A DNA stretch of 64,000 bases from Ophiura sarsii (lineage: Eukaryota; Echinodermata; Ophiuroidea; Amphilepidida; Ophiuridae). The position numbers and the translations under genes are program-made. The notes under the pieces are model-generated. The model ran no database searches and had not been told where the DNA came from. It was given only the letters and a program-made list of their open reading frames with translations. Shown here one piece after another: positions 44,833 through 55,910 of this stretch (within the stretch, counting starts at the first letter, position 1; each line of letters begins with the position of its first letter). Location: NCBI GenBank assembly GCA_035610835.1, contig CM069447.1, forward strand, positions 57,109,048 through 57,173,047, written 5' to 3'.

Positions 44833-45086
44833 CACTGCCGCGCATAAGTATTTCCCCCTCTGGATTTACTACGGGGATTTTACATTGGAATTTTGACTTG
44901 CCCGATAAAATCATGAATTGTAAAGCTTTTAAGTCATGAATCTGAATAGGAAACATGAATTTATTGGTATAAAATGTACAATGAACACAATGAAATGGTA
45001 ATTGGGTCTGATGGTTTAATACTTTGTCGACAACACAGTGATAACTTGCAAGCTTCCAGAGGGGGAAATACTTATGCGCGGCAGTG
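44833..45086. mobile_element. TA-flanked MITE, 254 bp
   Basis: CACTGCCGCGCATAAGTATT and its inverse AATACTTATGCGCGGCAGTG are perfect TIRs that extend through TCCCCCTCTGG, about 30 bp each. TA flanks both sides. The interior has no coding sequence. Tc1/mariner type by target site. Confidence 0.92.
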
Positions 45087-46301
45087 TACTGTATGTAATG
45101 AGAGCCTCTTAAACGCCGGCGTCTGTTTAGCAGCCCATCCTTGGCACCATAACGACAGGCGTCTGTATATTCCATTTATTAGATCCGGGCAAATAAGATC
45201 AGTAATAACATGTTCATTTTTCAGACATTAGTCACATCTAGTACAAATATTGTATATGGTTTGAAAGAGGAGTGTTTTACCTTTTAGAATTTGTTTTATA
45301 TTTGAAGTTTTAGAGATATCTTGAGTTATTGTATAGGTTCTTGACAGTGCATTAAACCATGACTGCATGAACACAATAGCACCTACTTCATACTGATCAG
45401 GGGTGTGTGTGTTAATGTGCAAACATATTCAATAATAATAGTTTATTTTGGTGTAATTTTGATGAATGTGAACTCTCTTACAGGGTTTCTCAAAAAGAAT
45501 TACCTCGCACCTTCTTGCCTTTAGGTGATCGTAACTTCCTCAATACGTATCGGAATAAAACAATTCAAACAGCAAAATAAAGTCCAATCCGTCGGTTATT
45601 ATTTGAAGAAAATAAGTTCGGTCCAGTTATCACTGAGAAAAGAGCGATTACGTAAAAGTATTCAAAGAACACTTTCATCCAAAATTGCTCATACTGAGTG
45701 AGAGAGTACAGACAAGAAATCAATCAAATTTTCTCTCAAAAATATCACTTTTATTCTTGTTTTCCTTTTTCTTCTATTCTAAGTAATATTTTCTAGTTGT
45801 TAAAATAATTGTTGACACCATAAAACCCCTTCGCGGGCTGAACATGGCCGACCAACCATCATGCTTTGTGCCATACTTCATTTTAACATGATTATATTTA
45901 GGACGCGGTGATAATACATCTTCACTCAAACCATGCTTTTATAATTTAAACATATATAAAACAGTCGCATGATACATGTTTAATTAATAATATTTAAAAA
46001 AATATCAATCAAACATCAATTTAATTTGCTATTGTTTTATTTATGTACTCATTCATTTATGAAGAAATGCATTCATCAAAGATTCAACAGTACTGGCTAA
46101 TTGAAAAGAGAGTATAATGACCACCTGCGCAAATGAAAATCTGTATAACACACACACTTGGATGGAAGTGTTCGGTGATTATACTATTACGTAAATCGTC
46201 ATTACATTATTTAACCGAATCACACGCGGTTTTCATTCAAATTATAGCCAACTAATTTGACTTTATTTTGTCGTTTGAATTATTGGAGAAAGGGAATATT
46301 A
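45087..46301. other. No gene recognised; AT-rich
   Basis: No exon, element end or RNA gene is seen. TTCTCAAAAAGAATTACCTCG at about 45487 is a lone word. Confidence 0.35.
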
Positions 46302-46771
46302 GGTCCCAGATACTGGTATAACAGTATCGTTCAATACAGGAACAAAATAGTTGCCAGGGTCGTTCGATACTGGTATGATTTAACTGTTCCAGTTTCGGGA
46401 GATCCTAGTACAGTCAGCATCTGGGACCTACATTGTAAAGTACACTTTTTCCAAAGTACACTTTTCCAAGTCGGAAAAAGTGTACTTTAGATCCCAGATT
46501 CTGGATTGTACTAGTATCGTCCGATACTGGAACACCATTATCGGTCGATACTGGTACAACGTCAGTGTTTCAGTATCGGCCGATGTACCAGTATCGACCG
46601 ATACTGGAACTTTAAAACGTTCCAGTATCGCCTGATAATTGTGTTCTAGCATCGACCGATACTGGAACAGTAACATCGTCCCAATATCGATCCACCAGTA
46701 TCGACCGATACTGGCAACTTTTATGTCCAGTATTGTACGATACTTGTATACCAGTAGGCCTATATGGGACC
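46302..46771. mobile_element. Element built from CCAGTATCG-CGATACTGG palindromes
   Basis: About ten near-palindromic units such as CCAGTATCGACCGATACTGG (46591 and 46700) are spaced 30-60 bp apart. The outer ends are GGTCCCAGATACTGG and the weaker inverse CCAGTAGGCC...TGGGACC, flanked by TA on each side. A second nested palindrome, AAAGTACACTTTTTCC with GGAAAAAGTGTACTTT, sits at about 46437-46489. Related units recur at 51395-51586 and 52578-52700. No coding sequence. Confidence 0.8.
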
Positions 46772-47285
46772 TAACGTATACTTTTTCACAAAAGTCTTAT
46801 TTCAACAGATTTGTAAAATATGCATTTCAAGTGACAATGCATCCTTGATGCATCTTTATCGTCGTTGGAAATAAGTTCCCAAAATGTGGGTGATTAAGAG
46901 TGCAAGAAATAGCTTTATATTGTTAATGGTAATATTGCACCTGGATGTAATCGTCAGTACTTGAAAACCTTATATAAATAATGTAATTACACCTTTTTAA
47001 TAAATTGATATTAGAGGCATGGTCGTTTCAGAGCTGATATCGCGTGTTTGAATTGTTGCACGGTTGTTATGGTAACGCCATAGTTTTTCTCATTTTGAAA
47101 AACCAATTTTAAAGAGCGGTTGACTGAACAATTTCGGCTAGCAGATTACCATTCAAGACAAATTAATACACCGGTGTGCGATATGTGCTTATAAATATTA
47201 CTTATATTAACCTTCGTTTCGTCTATCAAGGCTATTTATTGTAAAAAATAACAAGGGAAGAGGGGGGGGGGGGGGGTGGTAAGGG
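46772..47285. other. No gene recognised
   Basis: Holds the second anchor of the duplicated segment (about 47010-47200) and a G tract at 47263-47276. Confidence 0.4.
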
Positions 47286-47722
47286 CAGTGGCGTAACTAG
47301 ACTTTTTCATTTGGGGGGCAAGAATGGGGCATTGACTTGAAATGGGGGGGCTCGTAAGATTTGTTGAGTAAAGTGATGCGCGCGTAGTAGTCGAAAATTT
47401 TCGACTTTACAGCTACTTTTTGGACAATTGAGGTACATTTTGGCTCTAAACAAGCTTGTACCAAAGAATATTTCATTTTGGGAAGACATATGCGCGCGTA
47501 GCGCGCGAAATTTTTTCATATGTGTACTTTTGACCATCATAATTCCATGATTCCTTTCGTCAAATGAACCGACAGTGCCAATCTCAACCGACACGATGTC
47601 ATTATTGGGGGGATTTTTGGTGTGTACTTTGTTTGTAAATTTCATTTACAGCCGTACTTGATTTCATTTGGGGGGGGCAAGCGGGGGGGCAAGGGTTCCA
47701 AGTGGGGGGCTCCCGCCCCCCC

Positions 47723-47758
<36 letters not shown>

Positions 47759-47773
47759 CTGGTTACGCCACTG
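47286..47773. mobile_element. hAT-type MITE with long C tract
   Basis: CAGTGGCGTAACTAG and CTGGTTACGCCACTG are the TIRs. GGTAAGGG is duplicated at 47278-47285 and 47774-47781 (8 bp). The interior has GCGCGCGTAG words and a C run of more than 30 bases at about 47724-47757. Confidence 0.93.
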
Positions 47774-47781
47774 GGTAAGGG

Positions 47782-48224
47782 TATTGCTCTCATTTGAGTA
47801 AAAGTAATTATAATATTTGTTGGGTTGCCACAACCCTACTATAACCCTCCTTATACCCTAACTTTGACGGGTCATCCTACTCGTAAACGCAATCGTTGGT
47901 ACGTAATTCCAAGGGCGGAAATCCAGGGGGGGATCCCCCCCTACTTTTTGACATGGGGGGGGGGGGTGGTCAATGTAATTATCCCACCCCCTGATTGTTC
48001 ACCTCCACCAAAAAAACGGAAAAAGGGAAAACGAAAAAAAGGGGGGAAAAAGGGGGAAAAGGAAGAGAAAAAAGGCGGGCGGGGAGGCATGCGAGGGACA
48101 TAAGAGAGTTCGGAGTTAATTTGACGTCGGTCACATACATACATGTACGTACGTTGACTAGAACCGATCTTTTGGAAGTAACTAGTATAAATTCTTTCTG
48201 GCATAGGCTATAGGCCTATATAAA
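47782..48224. other. G/C tracts, no gene recognised
   Basis: Contains GGGGGGATCCCCCC (about 47928), a G tract at about 47957 and an A/G-rich stretch at 48008-48080. Possibly a fragment of a G-capped element. Confidence 0.35.
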
Positions 48225-49800
48225 AAGCCAATATTGATCGGAAATAAAGTGATTGCTTTTTAAATAAAAATATTGGTCAAAAGTACACACCAAATCGCAC
48301 CAAATGGGTTCGAAAAAAATATAAAAAAATCCAATTCTGAGCGGGGGTACACCACCCCTCAGACTCCCTCCCCCTGTTCGAGCTTTAAAACAATCTATAC
48401 TTAAATCAAGAAAATATCAGTATATGATCAACTTCTTTCTTACATTGATAAAAACAAAATATTGATTGGAAATGAAGAGGTGGCTTTTCGATCAAATGTT
48501 GGTCAAAAGTATACACCAGATCGCACCAAATGAGTTCGAAAATTGAAAAAAAATCTACTTCTGAGGGCGGCACATCACCCCTCAGACTCTCCCCTGTTCG
48601 AGCTTTTATATCAACTATACTTAATTCAAGAATATATCAGTATACTCAACTTCTTTCGTGCATTGATAAAAAACAAAATATTTATTGAAAATGAAGTGAT
48701 AGCTTTTCAATACAATATTGGTCAAAATTAGGGGAGAGCGGCGCTAGTCCGCCCTCGGGGCGAGTCACAACGTGTTTCTCATCACGTTACTGTTGAAAAA
48801 GTATCAGAGTGGTGTAATTTGGTTGCACTGGTCATAGCAAAGTAACTATTAACACTTCAGACCCGGATACATCTCCCATAAGGATTTATCTTGAATAAGT
48901 GTTTTTGAATAATTAAAGTAAAATTATTTGTCATTAAATATGTTGCATTAATCTAGGGACATCACAGCGATGGTACTAACTTTTATAGTCATTCAAAAGG
49001 TAAGGGCTTTGCCTAACATACTATGCAGTTAAAAACTTCCCAGACCGTGTTTAGTAGGTATACCATTACATTTACCAAAAATCGAGCCCTGGGGTGAGTT
49101 CGCCCAATTTCGCCGGGGCGAGTCCGCACATGCCCAATTACACGCTAAGAAGGGGGCGGACTCGCCCCAACATAATAAATGGACACAGTCATGATGTAAT
49201 CAATCTTTACATGGAATAACTGATAGTTTCTGCAATATTTAACTTGCCTATGAAGCCGGATGAGCTTGCCCATCATGAGGGCGAACCTGCCCCGGCGTGA
49301 GTAGTGTGGGGTAAGTCCGCCCTGTTGGTTATTTTCCTTACTCATGCACTTACTAAAAGTTCTAGAGTGCTGAATATATGTAGCTAAGTAACGTAGCGTT
49401 TTTATTTGGAAGTAGGATAACTTTCTAACTTGTAAAATGAGTCCGCTAGGGAAGCCTGAAAATTAGAGGGCGGACTAGCCCCGCTCTCCCCTATACACCA
49501 GATCACACCAAATGAGTTCGTAAATTGATTTTTTTCTACTTCTGAGGGGGGCCTCAGACTCCACCCTGTTAGAGCTTTTAAACCATCTATACTTAAATCA
49601 AGAATATATCAGTATAATATGCTTAACTTCTTTTGTGCATTGATAAAAACAAACTATTTATTGAAAATGAGTTGATGGCTTTTAAATACAATATTGGTCA
49701 AAAGTATACACCAGATTGCACCAAATAAGTTCGAAAATTGAAAATGTTTCCACTTCTGAGGGGGGATGTGCCCCCCCTCAGAAGTAGAAACATTCCCTGT
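48225..49800. repeat. Four tandem units of about 220 bp, one interrupted
   Basis: The recurring phrases are ATATTGGTCAAAAGTA.ACACC, GATCGCACCAAATGAGTTCG, TTCTGAGGGG and CAGACTCCCCCTGTTCGAGC, followed by ATACTTAAATCAAGAA.ATATC. Units begin near 48240, 48480, 48680 and 49640. The third is split by the element at 48731-49491. No coding sequence. Confidence 0.8.
48731..49491. mobile_element. TIR element with GCGAGTCCGCC words
   Basis: Ends GGGGAGAGCGGCGCTAGTCC and its inverse GGACTAGCCCCGCTCTCCCC (one base different), flanked by TA, split a tandem unit (TTGGTCAAAAT before, TATACACCAGATC after). The interior repeats GGGCGAGTCCGC and GCGGACTCGCC several times in both orientations. 761 bp, no transposase seen. 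Possibly Tc1/mariner type. Confidence 0.88.
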
Positions 49801-50197
49801 CCATGCAGCGCAGAGGACGGTGCTGCGCACCGATAGATGGTACCAGCTCAATTTCATTTTTTGGCCCACCCAACCCTCATTTTCATCCCCCCACACCAAA
49901 CAAGAAATGTCCGCCACTGCGTAGTACGATTCAGTCATTTTAGGTTGCAACAATCCACCTTCTTGGGTAGACGAGGGTTATCATTATCAATTTCAAATCA
50001 TGAAATCGACTTACTGATTGACTATTATACCGATGATGAACCTGCGATCATGGTTAGCTATACACACTTTGCTGGTTGCTGCAAATCTGTTGAACCTCAT
50101 ATTTTGGACTAGGATTGAGCTTTTTTAGTTTTAAAATAAAAATAAAACGACGTAAACTTATAATTACTTTCCAGACACGTCTTTAGGATGGACTTAC
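49801..50197. other. Third anchor of the duplicated segment, intron-like
   Basis: Related to 37350-37480. No independent gene is recognised. It lies directly 3' (minus sense) of the candidate exon. Confidence 0.4.
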
Positions 50198-50470
50198 CGC
50201 ATAAAATATCTCTGTCGAGTAATTCATCAAGTTTGTCTTTATTCCAGTTCAATCTGTTTGATAGGTCATCCGAATAGTCGGTAAACCATATATCCTGCGC
50301 AGCTTCTTCAATGTCTGGACTACAGCTTGTTGGACCTTTGCCATTCTTAATAGGTACTACAATCTGACAGTAACAACGTTCCTTAGACGGTAGTGACCAT
50401 CGTACCCGATCAGTTGTAGTATCGAGTCTCTCCTTAAGTATACACACATGGCCGAGCACGGAGCAATACA
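50198..50470 (-). CDS. Candidate internal exon, unknown cysteine-containing domain
   Basis: I do not recognise the domain. A 273-nt (91-codon) minus-strand interval has a good acceptor (pyrimidine-rich TTTCTTTAATCGTAATAG) and a consensus donor (TTTTATGCG then GTAAGT). Both ends are phase 1, as in the HYR and hevein-like exons. The frame is open throughout and protein-like: VYCSVLGHVCILKERLDTTT, VRWSLPSKERCYCQIVVPIK, CSPDIEEAAQDIWFTDYSDD and WNKDKLDELLDRDILC. Six cysteines suggest an extracellular module. It lies on the same strand and 22 kb upstream of the first HYR exon, so it might be a 5' exon of that gene. Exon call moderate, membership speculative. Confidence 0.5.
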
Positions 50471-51386
50471 CTATTACGATTAAAGAAATAGGTGTAGATA
50501 AGACAGTGTTGTTATAATTAATACTAGTTTATATTGTTATTTAATTGATTGTTGAAAAACAAAACAGAACCCGACCCTGACACCAAAACTAAAACAACAA
50601 CAACAACAACCAAACAAACAAACACCCCGACAAACGAATGAATAAACCACTTCTCAACAACACCACAAAAAAAACCACAAAAAACCCACCAAAACACACA
50701 AACAAACAAACAAACAAAAAAATAAACAAACAAACAATCACCCAGAACCCAACATCCAACAAACATACCATTTTCCTTTGCATCTATTTAAAAGCCTTTA
50801 ATTCCTCCTAAAATTAACGAACCGTAATCTGTTAAACAATCTAGGTACACTTACGAGCAAACATGGCGAACAAGATGTCATAAGGCATAGTCAGCAATTG
50901 TGAGGTTGGTTCACCTTCATCTGATAAATATCACGACGTAAATATCTTATCTTAGTAGTGTAAATTGTACGAAATAGGTGTCTTGATCCGAACTCGTGCG
51001 TTGTATTTCTTGCAATATGCTATTTAGAAACAACTATCGACATTCTTATAGATATTTAAGGCGCAGATTGGTTTATGACTAAGTATGGTTTACCAGACAT
51101 AAACTCCGTTAGACTGACGTCACTACGGAAGCTACAGGTCTATCTCTTTCTCTGCACACCGACGGCGCTCCATCATAACCAGGGTCACATATATATAATT
51201 AGCCATTATCCATATAACGACGACGATGGAGTGGGCTTGTGAATTATTAAGAAACCCATCGGTATTGAAATATGGATAGCGCTGCCTATAAAGCCTATAT
51301 ACCGTTGTATTACATTTACCAATGAGAAATGATTTCACATAATTCCTGGAACGTGTACTTAAGGTCAAAGATAGTGGTATATGGAA
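50471..51386. other. AACAAAC-rich low-complexity DNA, otherwise nothing
   Basis: 50580-50765 is a C/A-only stretch (CAAACAAACAAA, ACAACAACAAC). The long frames on the opposite strand (Val/Phe/Cys-rich) are artefacts of it. Confidence 0.6.
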
Positions 51387-51586
51387 CATAACCAGTTGCC
51401 AGTATTGCTCGATAATGGTACGATTTTACTGTTCCAGTATCGCTCTTCGTACATCGCGGGACAATTAACCCTTTTTAGGTTGAAATATGTATTCTGCTGA
51501 ACAAAACTGGAACGATTTTATGTTTCAGTATCGGGCGATGCTGGTACAAAATGTGCTCTAGTATCGGGCAATACTGGAACTGTGTA
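51387..51586. repeat. Palindrome-type element, left part
   Basis: Units GTTCCAGTATCG, TTTCAGTATCGGGCGATGCTGG and TAGTATCGGGCAATACTGG belong to the family at 46302-46771. The element is split by the insertion at 51587-52577 and resumes at 52578. Confidence 0.65.
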
Positions 51587-52577
51587 CGCTCTAAATTACA
51601 AGGATTTAAATTTAATCCCAAGGGATTTAAATGTAAATCCTTCAGGATTGTAGGGAGGGACCAATCAATTGTGGATTTAAAATAAATCTTTTCAAAGATT
51701 TAATAGTTTTAATCCAAAGGGATTAACAAAATAAGTCTCAATGGATTTAAATTTTAAATATTCTTGGTTTAAAATCTACCCTCAGAAAGATTTAAAAGCA
51801 ATTGACAAAATTAGTTTTAATCCAAAGGGATTAACAAAATAAGTCCCAATGGATTTAAATTTCAAATCTTTTTGGATTAAAATCTACCCTCAGAAAGATT
51901 TAAAAGCAATCTGTTTGGACTTGATTTTTCAAATCCATTTTATGTGTGTGCGGCGTATGTGGAGGCTGTTTGTTCTTGACCGAGGTGGCTTTGATTCCAG
52001 TATCGCTGACATGTTGAAGGATGTGTTTCAGTTTGGTGTGCATCCGAGAGCATTCTGAGTAAATAATGATAATAATACGGGAGCCGATCACGGCCACAGT
52101 GAATGACTGAACAACGCATGTAGGCCTATAGGCATTCCTGACTTTTACTCCATCCACCGGCGAGTCAGAACAGAAAAACACAAATTCTAGTAAAGTCTAC
52201 ATCTTATCACCGTGAAAACTGTTCAAAATGCCCTCGGATGTGCACTGGGCTGATGCCTGTCTTTTGGTGTGTCAGTAATGATGGCATTGAAGCCATTTCG
52301 GTCAAGAATTTCTCCCGATGTTTCCCCACAGCCTTCTACGTACGCCGCCGCACACAAAATCGCAAAAAAAGATGGCGTCGTGACAACGTAGCGAAAAGAA
52401 TCGGATGGATCACGTGCACTCATCATGATAATCTGATTGGTTTAAAATTTAAATCCTTCCAAAGATTTAAACTAAAATCGAGTCTGTGATTAAATATTCG
52501 ATAATTAATCTTGTTAGATTTATCTTTTTTTAAATCCTGATTGAGATTTAAAAATTAAATCCCTGAAATTTAGAGTG
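51587..52577. mobile_element. GGATTTAAAT-rich TIR element with inverted internal arms
   Basis: Ends CGCTCTAAATTACAAGG and CCTGAAATTTAGAGTG are inverted repeats flanked by TA. Subterminal DNA is made of GGATTTAAAT, AATCCAAAGGGATTAAC and CAGAAAGATTTAAAAG words. Two inner arms are inverted relative to each other: 51946-52060 (plus) and 52345-52220 (minus) both read TTGACCGA..TGGCTT...GTGCA/GTGCACATCCGAG.GCATT, giving short parallel peptides ending HPRAF. It may have captured a host fragment. 991 bp. Confidence 0.75.
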
Positions 52578-52700
52578 TATATTGCCGATATCGAGCGATT
52601 TGACTGTTCCAGTATTGACCGGTATTGGATCGTTTTTGTCTCAGTATTGACAGATACTTGGACATGTAAAATGTTCCAGTATCTGTCGATGAGTTTTCTG
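52578..52700. repeat. Palindrome-type element, right part
   Basis: GATATCGAGCGATTTGACTG, GTTCCAGTATTGACCGGTATT and GTTCCAGTATCTGTCGATGA continue the family after the insertion. Confidence 0.6.
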
Positions 52701-54339
52701 GGGACGATGTTCATCTTTTTTTAAAAGGTGTTTTGTTAAACTCCCTATCAAAAAGATAAACTTGCGTTTAACTTACACATGCTTTTAGTTATCGAGCAGT
52801 TTAGGCTAAAACTGCGTTTATTACAAGATTGCTGCCCATTAATTTTATATTTTAATATGATCGTACAAAGGGCAAGGAATTGAAATGGCTTCCATTAAGA
52901 GTGCACTACACTAAATAGGGTATTCCCTACCCTTTAAAGTGTTGCTAAACTAGAATCGGAGATGCATGACAAAATCCTCAATTGAAAAGATTTGACAATA
53001 AGAACAAGTGCGTATAAATGCCTAGGGTTTTTGTATTCATTATGATTAATGGGACATCACCTACATGCACACTGACTATAAAATGTGAATATAACCTAGG
53101 TAAATTTTGAGATATCTTTCAAATTTGTGTTTTTACTGGTAACCGTATTGGCAATTCCGGTGAAATTTTCAAGCTGGTCGGAGATGTAGTCTCTTCATGG
53201 CCGTCTTTTGGAAAATCAAGCAGGCTACCTATTTTCTGCACCTTTTGGTGGGAAAGAGTGATAATTTTTAAGAACAATTCACTCTACAAGGTCAATTTCA
53301 AAATGTAGTGGTCTAAAGCAGAGTTGTATATCAGTATTTTTGTACATATCCCTATGTAGCTATAATTAGTAGTGTGCACCCTTAATGGGGCTGTTAACTC
53401 CCCAGAAACATGAAATGTATCAAGCGCTGCAACCTTTGAACTATTGATGTGATGTATAATATACAAGTATACATTTTTGGAGAGGAAATGAATCGTTGAA
53501 CCCATTTACTTTAAATTTGTGTGCTCAAAATTGGCTGCAAAGTAGCAAAATCAGTTTTTGGTAAAACATGTTGAGGTAAAAAAATCACTTAATGGCACTT
53601 TTTGGTCAACATTTTTATGTTACTTTTGTAAACACCCCTTTAGCTGACAAGTATACCATCTCATTTGTCTAAGCACGAGGACTCCAACATTTACACTTTT
53701 TTGTTCTATTTTTCGTTATAAAGTTATCGGATAAAACGTAAACATGTCGTTGAACTTTTCATCATTCATATAAATTTAACTTACTGCAGATTATTCTTAT
53801 GAATTCTATGATAAAGTCTATTGTAACATCACTTTAAAATGATTGTCCAATTATAGCACTTTCAACAAAACACATATAAATGGTAAATTACCGTATGTCT
53901 TTTAAAAGATAAATTACCGTATGTCTTTTAAAAGAGATATCAGGTCATTGATGTTAAAATATTGTGAAACCCTTATTTCAATTATATTTCGTTTTGCTTT
54001 CAGGCAGTATACACACAGGAGGCCTACATTACGTTATAGAAATACATACGATCACCATTGAAATAGCCTAGCTATTAGGTGGTCCAATTTGCCACGTGAT
54101 TTGTTTTTTAATCATCATAAAAGTGTATCATAGATGACATTCTTGTTCTAAAATTTGAGTAGGAATAATCTAAATTTGGTTTAATTATTGGATCATAACT
54201 AGACTTTGCTCATAGAACAAGTAAAAAAGCGTACAAACTAACGGTGTGATTTAGCATGTTTTGCATAACAACTTATAAGAAACATATCCAAAGTCCAATA
54301 AATGGTAATACAACGCGATAAAAACGGTGATACCAATCG
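52701..54339. other. No gene recognised; AT-rich
   Basis: Contains only a small tandem duplication (next entry) and a segment near 52735-52800 resembling 34215-34275. Confidence 0.35.
53884..53936. repeat. 27-bp direct duplication
   Basis: AAATTACCGTATGTCTTTTA followed by AAAGAT occurs twice head to tail. Confidence 0.9.
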
Positions 54340-54844
54340 GTCGCTGTTCTGACATACCGGCACATCACGAAAAACAGCGTTTTGAGAAAATCGTGTTTAA
54401 AAATTTTCCAATTTTTAAAGACTTGTTAGAGAGCATTTACATCAAATGTCACTATCATTGTCAAAGGACACTAATATATACTTATGTTTGTTATGAGCAT
54501 GTTACAACAGCAAATTGCAATAATTAATTAGGAGTAATTATGTCATAAAGTCATGTGCCGGTATGTCAGACAGTTCTACAGTGATATGCCAGTGATATGC
54601 CGGTATGTAGTTACACGGTGGTCTATGGCAGAATATTGTGATGTGCGTTATGTCAGAATACAAAATGAGGTTTTACGTTAAAACCCTGGCATATGACACT
54701 AAATTAGTTCGGTATCTCATTAATTAATTACCTTTTTGTCTCAATTTTTTTTGGCGAATAAAGAGTTTCACTTGTAGATCATAAAATGCAACTTAACTCA
54801 TTTTGCCCAAAATGGCACATGTGCCGGTATGTCAGAACAGCGAC
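54340..54844. mobile_element. TIR element with GACATACCGGCAC termini
   Basis: GTCGCTGTTCTGACATACCG and its perfect inverse CGGTATGTCAGAACAGCGAC bound a 505-bp block; the inversion extends through GCACAT. Internal partial copies, ATGTGCCGGTATGTCAGACAG (about 54552) and GATATGCCGGTATG (about 54594), echo the terminus. I could not identify a target duplication. No transposase. Confidence 0.85.
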
Positions 54845-55372
54845 GCAATGTATCAATTATGAAGAAAATAATGATTGGATCGGTGCACATACCTTTAAAT
54901 GAAATATGACATGTCGATTATTAACAATTGATAAGTTACGCGTGGCAACAAATTCAGACTTACGTCTCCATTTCCTTATTACTGCACCTTTGCCATGTAT
55001 TATACATTTCTATTGAAAATAAAATGGATTTTGATCCTTTTTGTTGTATTTCTATTGAGTATTGTTGGTGCTAAACTTCTGAAAGTAGAGTTGCGCTCTG
55101 GAAGAGTAGTTATTTCACGTGGTCCATTTCGAGGAGCCAAAAGGCCCTATATACAATAGCTGCCATGTGTATGGTTGCATTATCACAAGGATGCACCATA
55201 TAGTATCAGAAGTGTATGGTAGTATGGTACATATCGTGCCTTTTAACACATGTATAAAAAACCCATATATGCAATTATAGCTGCTCTGAGTTACAGTTAT
55301 ACATGTATACCAATTGCTCCGCAACAATACTAGCCCATCGTAACAACTGGCAGATATTAGCGATAAGACCTT
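54845..55372. other. No gene recognised
   Basis: No motif or element end is recognised up to the LINE fragment. Confidence 0.35.
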
Positions 55373-55910
55373 GTGGCACTAAGCCTTGGATTTATATTTG
55401 GTTGTCACAGGATAGATTTCAAGATCTTGGTGCATGTGTACAACTGTCTTCATGACTCATCTCCTTCATATTTACAGGATCGGCTGCACAAATACAGGTG
55501 TAACCGTACTGGCCTTAGGTCCATGAAGGATCTTTCCCGACTAGAAATCCCCAAAACAAAAAGAGCTTATGGGGATAGATCATTTTCGGCTTATGGTCCT
55601 AAGTTGTGGAACAGCTTACCAAATAATGTACGCGTTGCTCCCAATGTGAAAGCTTTTAAAAAGCTCTTAAAAACCTACCTTTTCCCAAATTAATTGCTAG
55701 TCATTGTGCATATTTTTTTGGTTTCTTAATTGTATATTTATATATATCTGTTTTTATCATAATTGCTGATGTAATAAGTAGGTCATGTATTTTATCATGT
55801 GTCATTATTTTGTTGCATGCTGTAACTATATTGTATTTTAGATTGTGTTTTAATGTACAGCGCATTGGTCCATGGGAAATGCGCTTTATAAGTATCCTTA
55901 ATAATAATGA
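55373..55910 (+). pseudogene. LINE 3' end (CR1/L2-like), C-terminal ORF2 fragment
   Basis: The frame open from about 55397 to the stop at 55693 reads RIDFKILVHVYNCLHDSSPS, YLQDRLHKYRCNRTGLRS, GDRSFSAYGPKLWNSLPNNV and FKKLLKTYLF, the ending typical of CR1/L2-group ORF2. The 3' region ends GCGCATTGGTCC...GCGCTTTATAAGTATCC and an AATAATAATGA-type tail. It is 5' truncated within the C-terminal domain and distinct from the relic at 41905-43025, though of the same broad group. Confidence 0.9.

Larger units (their letters stand above)
44300..50130. repeat. Old duplicated segment, copy 2
   Basis: Collinear with 33000-37520 through three anchors listed there. This copy is longer because it holds the elements at 44833-45086, 46302-46771, 47286-47773 and 48225-49800. 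It ends immediately before the candidate exon at 50198-50470; the equivalent position in copy 1 is where the CGTA-rich element begins. Confidence 0.6.

Noticed and set aside
50524..50783. Hydrophobic Val/Phe/Cys-rich frames resembling membrane proteins
   Set aside because: Translation of a C/A-only low-complexity tract; no other support.
51900..52426. Two small protein genes ending HPRAF
   Set aside because: They are inverted copies of one another inside a TIR element and lack any gene context.
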